The notes beneath the pieces are model-generated. The model had not been told where the DNA came from. It worked only from the letters and a program-made list of their open reading frames with translations, and did no database searches. 64,000 nt of DNA from Pseudoxanthomonas sp. SL93 (GTDB lineage: Bacteria; Pseudomonadota; Gammaproteobacteria; Xanthomonadales; Xanthomonadaceae), in the NCBI RefSeq assembly GCF_026625825.1, contig NZ_CP113065.1:3711501-3775500 (forward strand). Direction: 5' to 3'. Each line of letters opens with the position of its first letter. Position 1 is the first letter of the stretch. This document shows, in pieces, positions 34,033-43,197 of this stretch. The position numbers and the translations under genes are program-made.

Positions 34033-36891
34033 TCAGAACTTCTGGTTGTACTGCAGGTACATGAAGCGACCCGGCACGTCGTACTGCGGATCGAAGCTGT
34101 TGGCGAACGTGCTGTAGGACACCGGCGGATCCTTGTCCAGGATGTTGTTCACACCCAGGGTGATCTTGGCGTTCCACGGAGCCTTCCAGTACACGCTGGC
34201 GTCGTGATAGGTCGCACCGCCCAAACGGTTCTGGGCAGCGTTGACCGGGCCTTCCGGTGTATCGATGTAGCGGTCCGGATCCGAGCAGAGGTCGGCGTAG
34301 CCGTAGTCCACCATGGTCTGGCAGTTCTCGTCCTGCTTGGAGTAGAAGCGAGCGGCCCAGGTAGCGCCCCAGTCGCCCATTTCCCAACGGGTCAGCAGGT
34401 TGGAACGGATGCGCCAGTTGTTGGCGGTGTTGGCATCGTCGTATTCGCCAACCTGGTTGTTGCCATCGCCGTTCTCTTCGTAGCTGGCGTAGTACGTGGT
34501 ATCCCACGAGAACGAGAAGCTGCCCCACGCGGTTTCCGGCAGACGGTAGTTGACCGTCAGGTCATAGCCTTCCGCCTCGATCACATCCAGGTTCAGGCCG
34601 GCCGCCAGCAGGGTGTCGATGTTGCCGCCACCGCTGCGGTTGTACAGGCCGCAAGCCTGGGTGTTGTTGTTGCGGATGCAGTCATCCAAGATTTCCTGGC
34701 CGGAGAACGCCGTGATGGCGCCTTCGATTTCGATGTTCCACCAGTCCAGCGAGATGTCGAAGCCGCTCAGGAACGTCGGGCTCCACACCATGCCGAAGGT
34801 CTTGCTGGTCGAGGTTTCCGGCAGCAGGTTCGGGTTGCCGCCGACGCTGATGCGGATCTGCGAGTTACCCTGGTCGTAGCCGCCGACCGGCACGCCCTGG
34901 CCATGGCAGCGGGCGCGCTGATCCGGGGTCAAACCGTTGTAGCCGCCACCGAAGGTGGTGGAGCAGGGATCGGCGATCTGCTGGAACGAATCAGCGACGC
35001 CCGAGTACAGCTCGGAGATCGACGGCGCGCGGAAGCCTTCCGCCCAGCTACCACGGACCAACAGCTGATCGAACGGCTTCCACTTGAAGCCGAACTTGCT
35101 GTTCAACGTGTCGCCGAAGGTGTCGTAGTCGGAGTAACGGGTGGCGACGCTCAGTTCCAGCTCGCGGGCCAGGAACACGTCACGCAGCAGCGGGGCCGAC
35201 AGTTCCAGGTAGGCTTCATCCAGCGAGTACTGGCCGCTGGTCGGCGTGCGCGAGTTGCCCGTGGTGTTGCCCGAAGCGATCAGGGCGTCCGGGGAGTCGT
35301 AGCCCGATTCCGTGCGGTGTTCCAGGCCGGCCGCGAAGGCCAGCATGCCGCCGGGCAGCTCGAACAGTTCGCCGGACACATTGGCGAACCACTGCTTCAT
35401 CTCGTACTGGAATTCGTCGTGCGCGACGAAGGTGGAGTACGCCAGCATTTCCGGGGTGATCGAGCCGACGCCACCCAGCAGGTTCAGCGGGACGCAGCCT
35501 TCGATGATCGCGCCGGCCGTGCCGCAGCGGGCCACGCCGCCGCCGTCAATGAACGACGGACCGAGGGCATTGCGCAGGGCCAGGATGTTGAATAGGCCGT
35601 TGGTGGTGTCGTTCTGGTCGTTGCGGCCGTAGCTGTAGCCCACGTCCCACGAGAAGTAACGGTCGGCGATTTCGAAGTTGCCTTCCAACGCGCCCACGAA
35701 GCCGAAGGTATCGACATTCTGGTTAAAGCTGCGGCCACCGGTTTCAACCGCGCGGCGCTGGATGCGAGACACGGTTTGGCCGAACGGGTTGTACACGCTG
35801 TTCGGGCTGATGGAGATGGTACGGGCCTGCACGCCAGCGCCCGGGCCGGTACCCAGCACGATCGGCATGGCAGCCAGCAGCTGTTCCGAACGACGGTTGT
35901 TGTAGGTGCCGGTGGCGGTGAAGCGCACGTTGTCGGTGATGTCGAACGAAGCTTGGCCGAAGATCGACTTGCGCTCCTGCGGCGTCAGCAAGTAGTTGTC
36001 CGGCGCGAAGTTGTAGACGTCGTTGACGCCGGCACCCCACGGGCGCCACTGGGCCGGGGTCTGGCCTTCGTCGTATCCGAACTGGCCGACGACACCGTTG
36101 GGACGGGTCTGGTCCACGGAGCAGGCGCCGGAGGTGAAGACACCCGAGCAGAGGGCGAAGCGGCCATTGGGGCTGGTGGTGCTGCCGAAATCCGAACCGG
36201 TGTTGAAGATCGGCACCGCGGAAATTTCGCGGTCACCGGCCATGACCGGGTTTTCCTTCACGTAGGCCGCACCGAACATCGCGCTGAAGCGCTCGCCGCT
36301 GCTGCCGATGGTGATGTCATAGGACTCACGCGAGCCGTCGCCCTGGCTGAACTGGCCGTAGTAGGCATTCAGTTCGGCACCGTCGAAGTCGGTACGCAGG
36401 ATCACGTTGACCACACCGGCGATGGCGTCGGAGCCGTAGATCGCCGAGGCGCCGTCCTTCAGCACTTCGATGCGCTCGACCGCGGCGGTCGGGATGGTGT
36501 TCAGGTCGGTCGCACCGCCCAGACCGGTACCGGCCACCCAGCGACGGCCATTCACCAGCACCAGGGTGCGGTTGGCGCCGAGGTTGCGCAGGCTGACGCG
36601 GGTTTCGCCGTTGCCGCCGTTGTTGAATGTGGCGTTGAGGGTGGAGCCGTTGGCCGTCAGGTTCTGGATGACGTCACCAATGGAGGTCAAGCCCTGTGCC
36701 TGGATGTCTTCACGGCTCAGGCTGAACACCGGCTGGGAAGTTTCAACGTCGGTGCGCTTGATGCGCGAACCGGTGACTTCCACCTTGTCCAGCGTGGTGG
36801 CTTCCTGTGCGAAAGCGGCGCCGGTGGCAGAGGCACTTACAACGAGCGCGAGGCTAATCGCGTCGCGAAGCTTGCTGGTTTTGCAATTCAT
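34033..36891 (-). CDS. TonB-dependent receptor 1
   Basis: The ATG at 36891 follows a GAGAGAGAGA ribosome-binding run and gives 952 residues. A signal peptide (SKLRDAISLALVVSASATGAAFA) precedes a TonB-box-like stretch (TTLDKVEVTGSRIKRTDVE). The plug domain includes VFSLSREDIQAQGLTSIGDVIQNL, VSLRNLGANRTLVLVNGRRW, AAVERIEVLKDGASAIYGSDAIAGVVN. The barrel ends VPGRFMYLQYNQKF with terminal phenylalanine. There is no N-terminal signalling domain, so it is not part of a FecIR-type relay. It imports an unidentified substrate across the outer membrane. It is a close paralogue of receptor 2; both have C-terminal domains with paired cysteines in loops. Confidence 0.95.
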   Translation of the reverse strand: MNCKTSKLRDAISLALVVSASATGAAFAQEATTLDKVEVTGSRIKRTDVETSQPVFSLSREDIQAQGLTSIGDVIQNLTANGSTLNATFNNGGNGETRVSLRNLGANRTLVLVNGRRWVAGTGLGGATDLNTIPTAAVERIEVLKDGASAIYGSDAIAGVVNVILRTDFDGAELNAYYGQFSQGDGSRESYDITIGSSGERFSAMFGAAYVKENPVMAGDREISAVPIFNTGSDFGSTTSPNGRFALCSGVFTSGACSVDQTRPNGVVGQFGYDEGQTPAQWRPWGAGVNDVYNFAPDNYLLTPQERKSIFGQASFDITDNVRFTATGTYNNRRSEQLLAAMPIVLGTGPGAGVQARTISISPNSVYNPFGQTVSRIQRRAVETGGRSFNQNVDTFGFVGALEGNFEIADRYFSWDVGYSYGRNDQNDTTNGLFNILALRNALGPSFIDGGGVARCGTAGAIIEGCVPLNLLGGVGSITPEMLAYSTFVAHDEFQYEMKQWFANVSGELFELPGGMLAFAAGLEHRTESGYDSPDALIASGNTTGNSRTPTSGQYSLDEAYLELSAPLLRDVFLARELELSVATRYSDYDTFGDTLNSKFGFKWKPFDQLLVRGSWAEGFRAPSISELYSGVADSFQQIADPCSTTFGGGYNGLTPDQRARCHGQGVPVGGYDQGNSQIRISVGGNPNLLPETSTSKTFGMVWSPTFLSGFDISLDWWNIEIEGAITAFSGQEILDDCIRNNNTQACGLYNRSGGGNIDTLLAAGLNLDVIEAEGYDLTVNYRLPETAWGSFSFSWDTTYYASYEENGDGNNQVGEYDDANTANNWRIRSNLLTRWEMGDWGATWAARFYSKQDENCQTMVDYGYADLCSDPDRYIDTPEGPVNAAQNRLGGATYHDASVYWKAPWNAKITLGVNNILDKDPPVSYSTFANSFDPQYDVPGRFMYLQYNQKF

Positions 36892-36980
36892 TCTCTCTCT
36901 CTCCAAAGTGAGGTCGATTCAAGCCCTAGGGACCCTGCTGGCAGACCAAAGGACGGCCACCAAAAAGCGGGGGTAGCCCG

Positions 36981-37009
36981 ATCATAGACGGGCTATCCAA
37001 AGAATTAAA
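36981..37009 (-). promoter_or_regulatory. Promoter of TonB receptor 1 with overlapping inverted repeat
   Basis: On the minus strand TTTAAT (37004-37009) and TATGAT (36981-36986) are 17 bases apart. The -10 lies inside the spacer of an inverted repeat, TAGCCCG (36974-36980) and CGGGCTA (36989-36995). The same TTTAATTC-type -35 with 17-base spacing occurs at receptor 2. A regulator could bind the repeat. Confidence 0.5.
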
Positions 37010-37144
37010 GTGTTGTTAAGTCGCAAATCGGGGCAAATCCGTCCGTTCCCATCGGCACAGGCTCCGGACAGGGTCGGCAAGGTCAAGCTGAACAGGGGTG
37101 GCCCCCAGGAGGCAGCACGGACAGCCGGTCGGCGGGGGTCGCCC

Positions 37145-37174
37145 AAAAGAACACGGCCCCTTTCGGGGCCGTGT
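37145..37174 (-). terminator. Terminator of TonB receptor 2
   Basis: ACACGGCCCC and GGGGCCGTGT form a perfect stem (37151-37174) around TTTC with an A-rich flank AAAAGA on the left, read as TCTTTT on the minus strand. It lies 27 bases past the receptor stop. Confidence 0.85.
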
Positions 37175-37200
37175 GTGGTTACTGCCTTCTGACCGTGCGA

Positions 37201-40146
37201 TCAGAACTTCTGCTGGTACTTCATGTACAGGAAGCGGCCCACATCGTACTGGCCGTGGTAGGACACGTTGGCGCTGGGCTGGCTGTAGAACTGGGCACCT
37301 TCGCGGTCGAACACGTTGTTCGCACCGATCGCGACGGTGGCATTCCACGGCGAGCTCCAACGCAGCTCGAGGTCGTTGAACGTGATGGAGCCCATCTTGT
37401 TGATCGGACGGGTCTGAGCCGGATTGGCAGCAACGAAGCCCGGATCCGTGCACTCCTGCGGGAACAACGAGGCGGACAGGCAGGTTTCCTTCTGCGAGGA
37501 GTAGTAACGCGCACCCCACGTCAGGCCCCAGGCGCCCATGTTCCAGGTCACGTTCGCGTTGGAGCGGATGCGATGCGTGCCCAGGAAGCCCGGCGACGTG
37601 GCGTAACCGACCAGCTGCTGAGGCAGGGAGGTCGGGCTGGTGTCGGTCTTGATCTCGTCCTTGCTGGTGTAGGTGGTCTGCCAGGTCAGGTTGAACGTGC
37701 CGAAACCTTCCGTCGCCAGACGGTAGCTCAGGTCCAGGTCGAAGCCTTCCGTCTCGCGGAAGCCGGCGTTGATGCCGGTGAAGGTCAGGCTGTTGACGTA
37801 GCCCTGTGCCGCATCACGCGTGAAGTTCGCGCAGCGGGCAGCGACGCCCAGGATGTAGCAGTCGTTCAGCATCTGGGTCGGGCTGTCGGCCACGATCGTG
37901 TCTTCGATACGGATGTTCCACCAGTCCAGGCTCACGTTCAGGCCTTCCAGGAAGCCCGGGCTCCACACCACGCCCAGCGTCTTGGATTCCGAGGTTTCCG
38001 GGATCAGGTTTTCGTTGGCGCCCGAGAAGAACGCCACCGGGGTCTGGGCGTTGCCCGAACCCACTGGCGTCAGACCCTGGCCCAACTGGCGGTACGTGTT
38101 GGCGATGGCACCCATCGCGGCCACGCAGTTCGCACGCGTGGTCGCATTGGTACGCGAGCTGCCGAAGTTGGTGTCGCAGGGATCGGTGAAGAACGAGAAC
38201 GTCTGCGAACCGCCGCCGTACAGGTCGGCGATGGTCGGCGCACGGAAGCCCTCGGCGTAGGTGCCGCGGAACAGCAGCGACTCGATCGGGCGCCACTTGA
38301 AGCCGAACTTGCTGTTCAGCGTATCGCCGAAGGTGTCGTAGTCCGAGTAACGCGTGGCGACACTGAAGCTCAGTTCCTGCGCGCCCGGCAGGTCGGCCAG
38401 CACGGGGATCGCCAACTCGGCGAAGATTTCATCCACCTTGTAGCTGCCATCGGTCGGACCGGCCGACAGCGTGGTGGAATTGCCGGTGACGGCCATGGCG
38501 TCGGGGATGAACTCGCCCGATTCCTTGCGGCTTTCCACGCCCACGGCGAAGCCCAGGTCACCACCCGGCAGGGCAAACAGGCTGCCCGACAGGTTGGCGC
38601 TGAAGACTTCGGTTTCGGTCTCACCCGAGGAGTTCAGGGTCTGGAACAGGAAATCCTGCAGCGCCTGGTTGCCGGTCAGGCCACCATCGCCCACGCGGCC
38701 GAACGGGATGAACGGATTCCACGGCACGCAGCTGGCCAGCGGGATCGGATTGGCAGCCGTGCCGCACTGGACCACGCCCTGCGCATTGAGGAACGACGGA
38801 CCCACGGCCTGGCCAACGCGCGCGATGTTGAGGTTGCCGTAGTTTTCCTGCGTGACCTTGTTGTTGTTGTACAGGTAGCCCACGTCCCAGTCGAAGATGC
38901 GCTCGCCCACGTCGAAGCTGCCTTCCAGACCGGCCGAGAAGCGCCAGTTGGTGGTCGTCGGGCGGTCGACGCGCGGGACTTCCCAGGTGCGACGCCAGTA
39001 GTTGACGGCCTGCGGCGTGGCGAAGCCGTGATACGTACCGACCGGGTTGTAGTAGCTGTTGACCGCCATCGTGGTGCCCGGGAAGGCAGTGCTCTGGAAC
39101 GGATAGCCGGCGACCTGACGCTCGGCATCGCGCTGGCTGTACATCATGTTGCTGCGGAAGCGCACCGAATCGTTGATGTCGAACACGCCATCGACGAACA
39201 GCGAGCGGCTTTCCAGCGGCGTACGCAGGTGTGTCTGCTGGTTGGTGTTGCTCTTGTCGACGGTGGAGCCGTTGGGGTCCGCCGCGGTCGTGCCGGTGTT
39301 GGTGTTGAGCGCGTGGAAGTTGGTGATGCTGCGCCAGTCAGCGCCCGTGTTGAGCACGCGGTTGCCGCCGAGCGCGGCGGGCAGGTTGATCACGCCCCAC
39401 TGGCTGACGGTGGTCCAGCCGCGGGTCGGGTGCCACTGGCCCTGCGGGTACGCGGAGTACTCGCGGTCGCCGGACATCACTTCCTCTTCCTTGCGGTATT
39501 CCACGGCGGCGGTCACCGAACCCCGGTCACCGGTGAAGCCCATGACGAAATCGGCGCGGGTGGTCTCGCCGTCGCCTTCGTCGTACTGGCCGTAATAGAC
39601 CTGTGCGGACGCACCTTCGAAGTTGGAGCGGGTGATGATGTTGACCACGCCGGCGATGGCGTCGGAGCCGTAGATCGACGACGCGCCGTCCTTCAGCACT
39701 TCGATGCGTTCGACAGCGGCGGTCGGGATCAGCGAGATGTCCTGCAGGCCGCTGGTGCTGATGCCCAGGCGCTTGCCGTTGACGAGGATCAGGGTGCGCG
39801 TGGCACCCAGGTTGCGCATGCTGATGAACTGGCCACCGACGTTTTCACCGGCCGACAGCGGCTGTGCGCGGCTGATGGCGGGTGCGCCGACGGCAGAGAT
39901 GTTCTGCAGGATGTCGGCGACCGACTGGAAGCCCTGCTTCTCGATGTCGGCCCGGGTGATGGTCAGCACCGGGGCGGCGTTCTCGACGTCGACCTGGCGG
40001 ATGCGCGAACCGGTGACTTCGATGCGGTCCAGCGTGGTGGTTTCAGCTTCCTGGGCAAAGGCAACGCCGGTGCCCAGGGTCGAAATGGTGCCGGCCGCGA
40101 GTGCGAAGGTGATCGCGTCGCGCAGCTTGTTCGTCTTGCGGTTCAT
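37201..40146 (-). CDS. TonB-dependent receptor 2
   Basis: The ATG at 40146 follows a GAGAGAGAGAG run and gives 981 residues. The signal peptide is NKLRDAITFALAAGTISTLGTGVAFA; then TTTLDRIEVTGSRIRQVDVE, plug (TITRADIEKQGFQSVADILQNI, FISMRNLGATRTLILVNGKRLG, AAVERIEVLKDGASSIYGSDAIAGVVNIITR) and a barrel ending DVGRFLYMKYQQKF. It shares its layout and many segments with receptor 1 (for example RYSDYDTFGDTLNSKFGFKW), so the two arose by duplication with divergence in the loops. An upstream ATG at 40164 in the same frame is possible but poorly placed. Substrate unknown. Confidence 0.95.
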   Translation of the reverse strand: MNRKTNKLRDAITFALAAGTISTLGTGVAFAQEAETTTLDRIEVTGSRIRQVDVENAAPVLTITRADIEKQGFQSVADILQNISAVGAPAISRAQPLSAGENVGGQFISMRNLGATRTLILVNGKRLGISTSGLQDISLIPTAAVERIEVLKDGASSIYGSDAIAGVVNIITRSNFEGASAQVYYGQYDEGDGETTRADFVMGFTGDRGSVTAAVEYRKEEEVMSGDREYSAYPQGQWHPTRGWTTVSQWGVINLPAALGGNRVLNTGADWRSITNFHALNTNTGTTAADPNGSTVDKSNTNQQTHLRTPLESRSLFVDGVFDINDSVRFRSNMMYSQRDAERQVAGYPFQSTAFPGTTMAVNSYYNPVGTYHGFATPQAVNYWRRTWEVPRVDRPTTTNWRFSAGLEGSFDVGERIFDWDVGYLYNNNKVTQENYGNLNIARVGQAVGPSFLNAQGVVQCGTAANPIPLASCVPWNPFIPFGRVGDGGLTGNQALQDFLFQTLNSSGETETEVFSANLSGSLFALPGGDLGFAVGVESRKESGEFIPDAMAVTGNSTTLSAGPTDGSYKVDEIFAELAIPVLADLPGAQELSFSVATRYSDYDTFGDTLNSKFGFKWRPIESLLFRGTYAEGFRAPTIADLYGGGSQTFSFFTDPCDTNFGSSRTNATTRANCVAAMGAIANTYRQLGQGLTPVGSGNAQTPVAFFSGANENLIPETSESKTLGVVWSPGFLEGLNVSLDWWNIRIEDTIVADSPTQMLNDCYILGVAARCANFTRDAAQGYVNSLTFTGINAGFRETEGFDLDLSYRLATEGFGTFNLTWQTTYTSKDEIKTDTSPTSLPQQLVGYATSPGFLGTHRIRSNANVTWNMGAWGLTWGARYYSSQKETCLSASLFPQECTDPGFVAANPAQTRPINKMGSITFNDLELRWSSPWNATVAIGANNVFDREGAQFYSQPSANVSYHGQYDVGRFLYMKYQQKF

Positions 40147-40232
40147 AAGCTCTCTCTCTCCCATGAGGGGGTGATCCAAGGTGTCCCTCAGCACGATCAA
40201 AAATGAAGTGATCGAAAAATAAGGGTGCCCGG

Positions 40233-40261
40233 ATACTAGTCCGCTTCTGACTTGAATTAAA
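40233..40261 (-). promoter_or_regulatory. Promoter of TonB receptor 2
   Basis: On the minus strand TTTAAT (40256-40261) and TAGTAT (40233-40238) are separated by 17 bases. The 5' TTTAATTC octamer and the spacing are identical to the receptor 1 promoter, and the distance from -10 to start codon (87 versus 90 bases) is nearly the same. Confidence 0.5.
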
Positions 40262-40348
40262 CCCATGTCAAAAGTATGGAAAAGAAAAGTAAAGAAAATT
40301 ACAGGTGCGCACCCGCCTGAACGGGGCGAATTACGTGCGCTGCGTCCC

Positions 40349-40378
40349 AAAAAAAGTTCACGCCCCGCATGCGGTGCG
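40349..40378 (-). terminator. Probable terminator of the receptor-like gene
   Basis: On the minus strand CGC-A-CCGCATGCGG-G-GCG folds into a stem with one mismatch, followed after a few bases by seven T (A-run 40349-40355). It is about 65 bases downstream of the stop at 40443. Confidence 0.5.
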
Positions 40379-40442
40379 CCGTTTGTCGGCAGACAAGTGG
40401 TGCTCGTCGGTGGGACTCGCGCGCGTCGCGCGCCGTTGCAGG

Positions 40443-41318
40443 TTAGAGATCCTGCTCGTACCGGACGTAGGGCACGGTGCCCTCGTCTGCGTTTTCGTTG
40501 GTCAACGAAAACGGATTCTTGCCGCGGGTGATGACGTTCTCGGCACCCACGGTGAGCTGGCCGCTCCAGGGTGTGCGCCATGTCAGGCCCAGACCCAGGC
40601 CTTCCCATTTGCCCGGCTGGCCGGGTACGTCGACCACGCGGCCGACAATGTTGGCGCTGAACGGGCCAAAGCCCCCGCCCACCGTCAGGCTCTTGCTGTT
40701 CCAGCGGTCCGCCAGTGCGGGAAGGTCCGACGCGGGCACCAGGCGCGCCTTGGCCACCGCGCCGCCGATGGAAACGAAACCTTCGCGGCCGATGTTCTTT
40801 TGGCCGAACACCGCCAGGTCATTCTGTTCGATGCGGCCGCTGGCCGCCTTGCCGCCCGACAGCCACGCGGGCAGGGTGTCGCGGCCGGTACCGGCCGACA
40901 GTCCCAGCTTGCCGCCCGGGCGGCTGAGCGCCGCACCTGCCGTGAGGCGCTGGCTGTCGTTGTCGTTCTCGTCGCCGAGGGTGGCCAGCATGCAGTGGCT
41001 GGCGAGGTTGCCGATGTTGCCGACGATGCCACTGTTGCGGTTGCAGACCAGGCCCAGGGAGTCCTCGGCATCCAGCCCGAAAGCAGCACTCAGGGTGTTG
41101 CGGCCCATGCGCCAGCGGGCGCCGGCGGTGGCTTCGCCCGTGGGCTCCAGCAGCAGCAGGGCTTCGACCTTGCCGTCGTTGTTCCAGATGGGCAGGGCCG
41201 TGGCCCGGGATTCTGCGGCAGGCTTGCGCTGCGGCTTGCCCTGCGCATGCGCGTCCGTCGCCACGCCGGACACGGCGAGCAGAAGGGCGAATGACAGTGG
41301 CAGGCAACGCAGGTTCAT
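40443..41318 (-). CDS. Exported receptor-like small beta-barrel protein
   Basis: The 291-residue protein has a signal peptide (RCLPLSFALLLAVSGVATDAHA) and a beta-rich body of alternating strands (ALLLLEPTGEATAGARWRMGRNTLSAAFGL, LTAGAALSRPGGKLGLSAG, SLTVGGGFGPFSANIVGRV). Its end, GQLTVGAENVITRGKNPFSLTNENADEGTVPYVRYEQDL, mirrors the C-terminal segment of TonB receptors (GANNVFDREG to FLYMKYQQKF). It lacks plug and TonB box, and the middle contains two cysteines in LVCNRNSGIVGNIGNLASHC. It may be an outer-membrane barrel accessory to the receptors, encoded in the same direction upstream of receptor 2. I do not recognise a named family. Confidence 0.65.
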   Translation of the reverse strand: MNLRCLPLSFALLLAVSGVATDAHAQGKPQRKPAAESRATALPIWNNDGKVEALLLLEPTGEATAGARWRMGRNTLSAAFGLDAEDSLGLVCNRNSGIVGNIGNLASHCMLATLGDENDNDSQRLTAGAALSRPGGKLGLSAGTGRDTLPAWLSGGKAASGRIEQNDLAVFGQKNIGREGFVSIGGAVAKARLVPASDLPALADRWNSKSLTVGGGFGPFSANIVGRVVDVPGQPGKWEGLGLGLTWRTPWSGQLTVGAENVITRGKNPFSLTNENADEGTVPYVRYEQDL

Positions 41319-41433
41319 GGCTCGCTTCAGACTCCGTTGGACCGATGGAGTTCCCCTCCCGAAGGGGAACTGATGCTATGCCGTTTATGTTTCTTTAACA
41401 AGTCCCCGGGGCGCCCAAGCCCTCGATTTCAGC

Positions 41434-42330
41434 CTACTGAAGCCTTGCCGGTGCCTCCACTCCGACCGGCGGCAGGACGAAAAGTTCCGCGATCTCTGCC
41501 GGCGTGAAGCGGTAGCGCTGGCCACAGAATTCACAACGCACCTCGGCCACCCCATCGGCCAGGGCTGCGGTGGCTTCTTCCTCCCCCAGCGACTGCAGCA
41601 TGCTCGCAACCCGCTCGTGGGAACAAGAGCAGCCGAAGCGAACTGGGCGCTCTGTCAGGATTTGCGGGGTTTCCTCGTGGAACAGGCGGTGCAGCAGCAC
41701 CGGGACCGGGGTGGACAGCAGCTCCGCTTCGCCCAGGGTGTCGAACAGGGCGCCGGCGCGGGTCCAGCCGTCGGCATCGCCTTCGTCGCCCGGCAGTTTC
41801 TGCAGCATCAGCCCGGCCGCGCGCTGGCCGTCGGCAGCCAGCAGCAGGCGGGTGGGCAGCTGCTCGGACTGACGGAAGTAGTCCTCGAAGGCCTCCGCCA
41901 GCCGGCTGGCCTGCAGGCCGACCAGGCTCTGGTAGCGCTGCGGTTCGCGCGGGTCCAGGCCGGGGTTCTCGATGGTGATGGCCAGCAAGGCGTCCTCGCC
42001 GAGCTCACGCAGGTCGCGCGGTGCGTCTTCACCTTCGCTGAGCTGGGCGATGCCGCGCACGGTGCCCGCTGCGGTGCATTCGGCGAACAGCGTGCGCAGC
42101 GCGCCCTGACTGCGCAGTTGGATGGACAGCCGTCCGTCCACCTTGGTGTGGCCAGTGAACAGCACCGTGGCCGCAGAGGCTTCACCCAGAAGCTCGCGCG
42201 CGGAGGGCGGGTACTCGGCGCGCCCCGCCACGGTCTGCCAGGTATCGTCGAGCTGCACGCCGATGCCACGCACGCCGGCGGCGGGCAACAGGAAGCGGGT
42301 CAGCGTGTCGTGGGAGGGGTCGTGGCTCAC
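41434..42330 (-). CDS. hslO: Redox-regulated chaperone Hsp33
   Basis: With GTG at 42330 the product is 298 residues, the normal Hsp33 length; the ATG at 42375 would add 15 residues. The chaperone domain has [43 protein letters not shown] and [11 protein letters not shown]. The zinc centre cysteines are C234 and C236 ([10 protein letters not shown]) and C266 and C269 ([10 protein letters not shown]), arranged CxC and CxxC. Oxidation of these releases zinc and activates holdase function. It is divergent from mtgA. Confidence 0.96.
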   Translation of the reverse strand: MSHDPSHDTLTRFLLPAAGVRGIGVQLDDTWQTVAGRAEYPPSARELLGEASAATVLFTGHTKVDGRLSIQLRSQGALRTLFAECTAAGTVRGIAQLSEGEDAPRDLRELGEDALLAITIENPGLDPREPQRYQSLVGLQASRLAEAFEDYFRQSEQLPTRLLLAADGQRAAGLMLQKLPGDEGDADGWTRAGALFDTLGEAELLSTPVPVLLHRLFHEETPQILTERPVRFGCSCSHERVASMLQSLGEEEATAALADGVAEVRCEFCGQRYRFTPAEIAELFVLPPVGVEAPARLQ

Positions 42331-42448
42331 GTGGGTTCCAGGGAATGGGTGCGGGGCGACGCGTCCGCTCGGCATAATGCGGACACGTCAGTCAAGGAAA
42401 CATCACGATGGGGGCACCGAAGGCCATCCTCAAGACAGGGATGGCGAC

Positions 42449-43189
42449 ATGAGCCAGCCTGCCGCCGCGCCGCGCGGACGCTTCCGGCGCTGGTTCCGAT
42501 GGCTGCTGGCGCTGCCGTTCCTGTTCGCCGCCGCCAGCATCCTGCAGGTGGCGGTGCTGCGCTTCGTCGACCCTCCTTTCAGCGCCTTCATGGTGGCGCG
42601 TCAGTTGGAGGGCTTGAGCCAGGGTGACTGGCGCTTCGGCGTGTCCTACGACTGGCGTGACCTGGACCGGATCGCGCCCACGCTTCCGCTGTCGATGGTG
42701 GCGGCGGAAGACCAGAACTTCGCCAGCCACCACGGCTTCGACCTGCGCGCCATCGAGAAGGCCCGGGTGCACAACGCCAAGGGCCGCAAGGTGCGGGGTG
42801 CGAGCACCATCAGCCAGCAGGTCGCCAAGAACCTCTTCCTGTGGCAGGGGCAGAGTCGCCCGTCCCGTTGGCTCCGCAAGGGCTTCGAGGTCTGGTACAC
42901 GCTGCTGATCGAGGTGATGTGGCCGAAGGCGCGCATTCTGGAGGTCTACGCCAACGTGGCCGAACTGGGCGACGGCGTCTACGGTGCGCAGGCGGCAGCC
43001 CGGCGCTTCTGGGGCAAGGATGCGTCGCGCCTCACCGCGAGCGAGAGCGCCCGCCTGGCGGCGGTGCTGCCGGCCCCCCGCCGTTACAGCGCGCGCAATC
43101 CGGGCCCCTACGTGCAGCGCCGTGCACGCTGGATACAGCGCCAGGTCAACCAGATCGGCGGCGCCTCCTACCTGACGACGCTGGACTGA
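42449..43189 (+). CDS. mtgA: Monofunctional peptidoglycan glycosyltransferase
   Basis: The ATG at 42449 gives 246 residues with an N-terminal membrane anchor ([20 protein letters not shown]). The GT51 domain has the five-motif pattern with the catalytic glutamate in [15 protein letters not shown], then [17 protein letters not shown], the basic [48 protein letters not shown], and [20 protein letters not shown]. It polymerises lipid II into glycan strands in the periplasm without transpeptidase activity. The next gene begins 8 bases later. Confidence 0.97.
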   Translation: MSQPAAAPRGRFRRWFRWLLALPFLFAAASILQVAVLRFVDPPFSAFMVARQLEGLSQGDWRFGVSYDWRDLDRIAPTLPLSMVAAEDQNFASHHGFDLRAIEKARVHNAKGRKVRGASTISQQVAKNLFLWQGQSRPSRWLRKGFEVWYTLLIEVMWPKARILEVYANVAELGDGVYGAQAAARRFWGKDASRLTASESARLAAVLPAPRRYSARNPGPYVQRRARWIQRQVNQIGGASYLTTLD

Positions 43190-43197
43190 GCGCCGCG

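Noticed and set aside
37171..40206. 1011-codon open frame on the plus strand
   Set aside because: Antisense shadow of TonB receptor 2; composition (Val/Arg/Gln-rich) is typical of reversed high-GC coding DNA.
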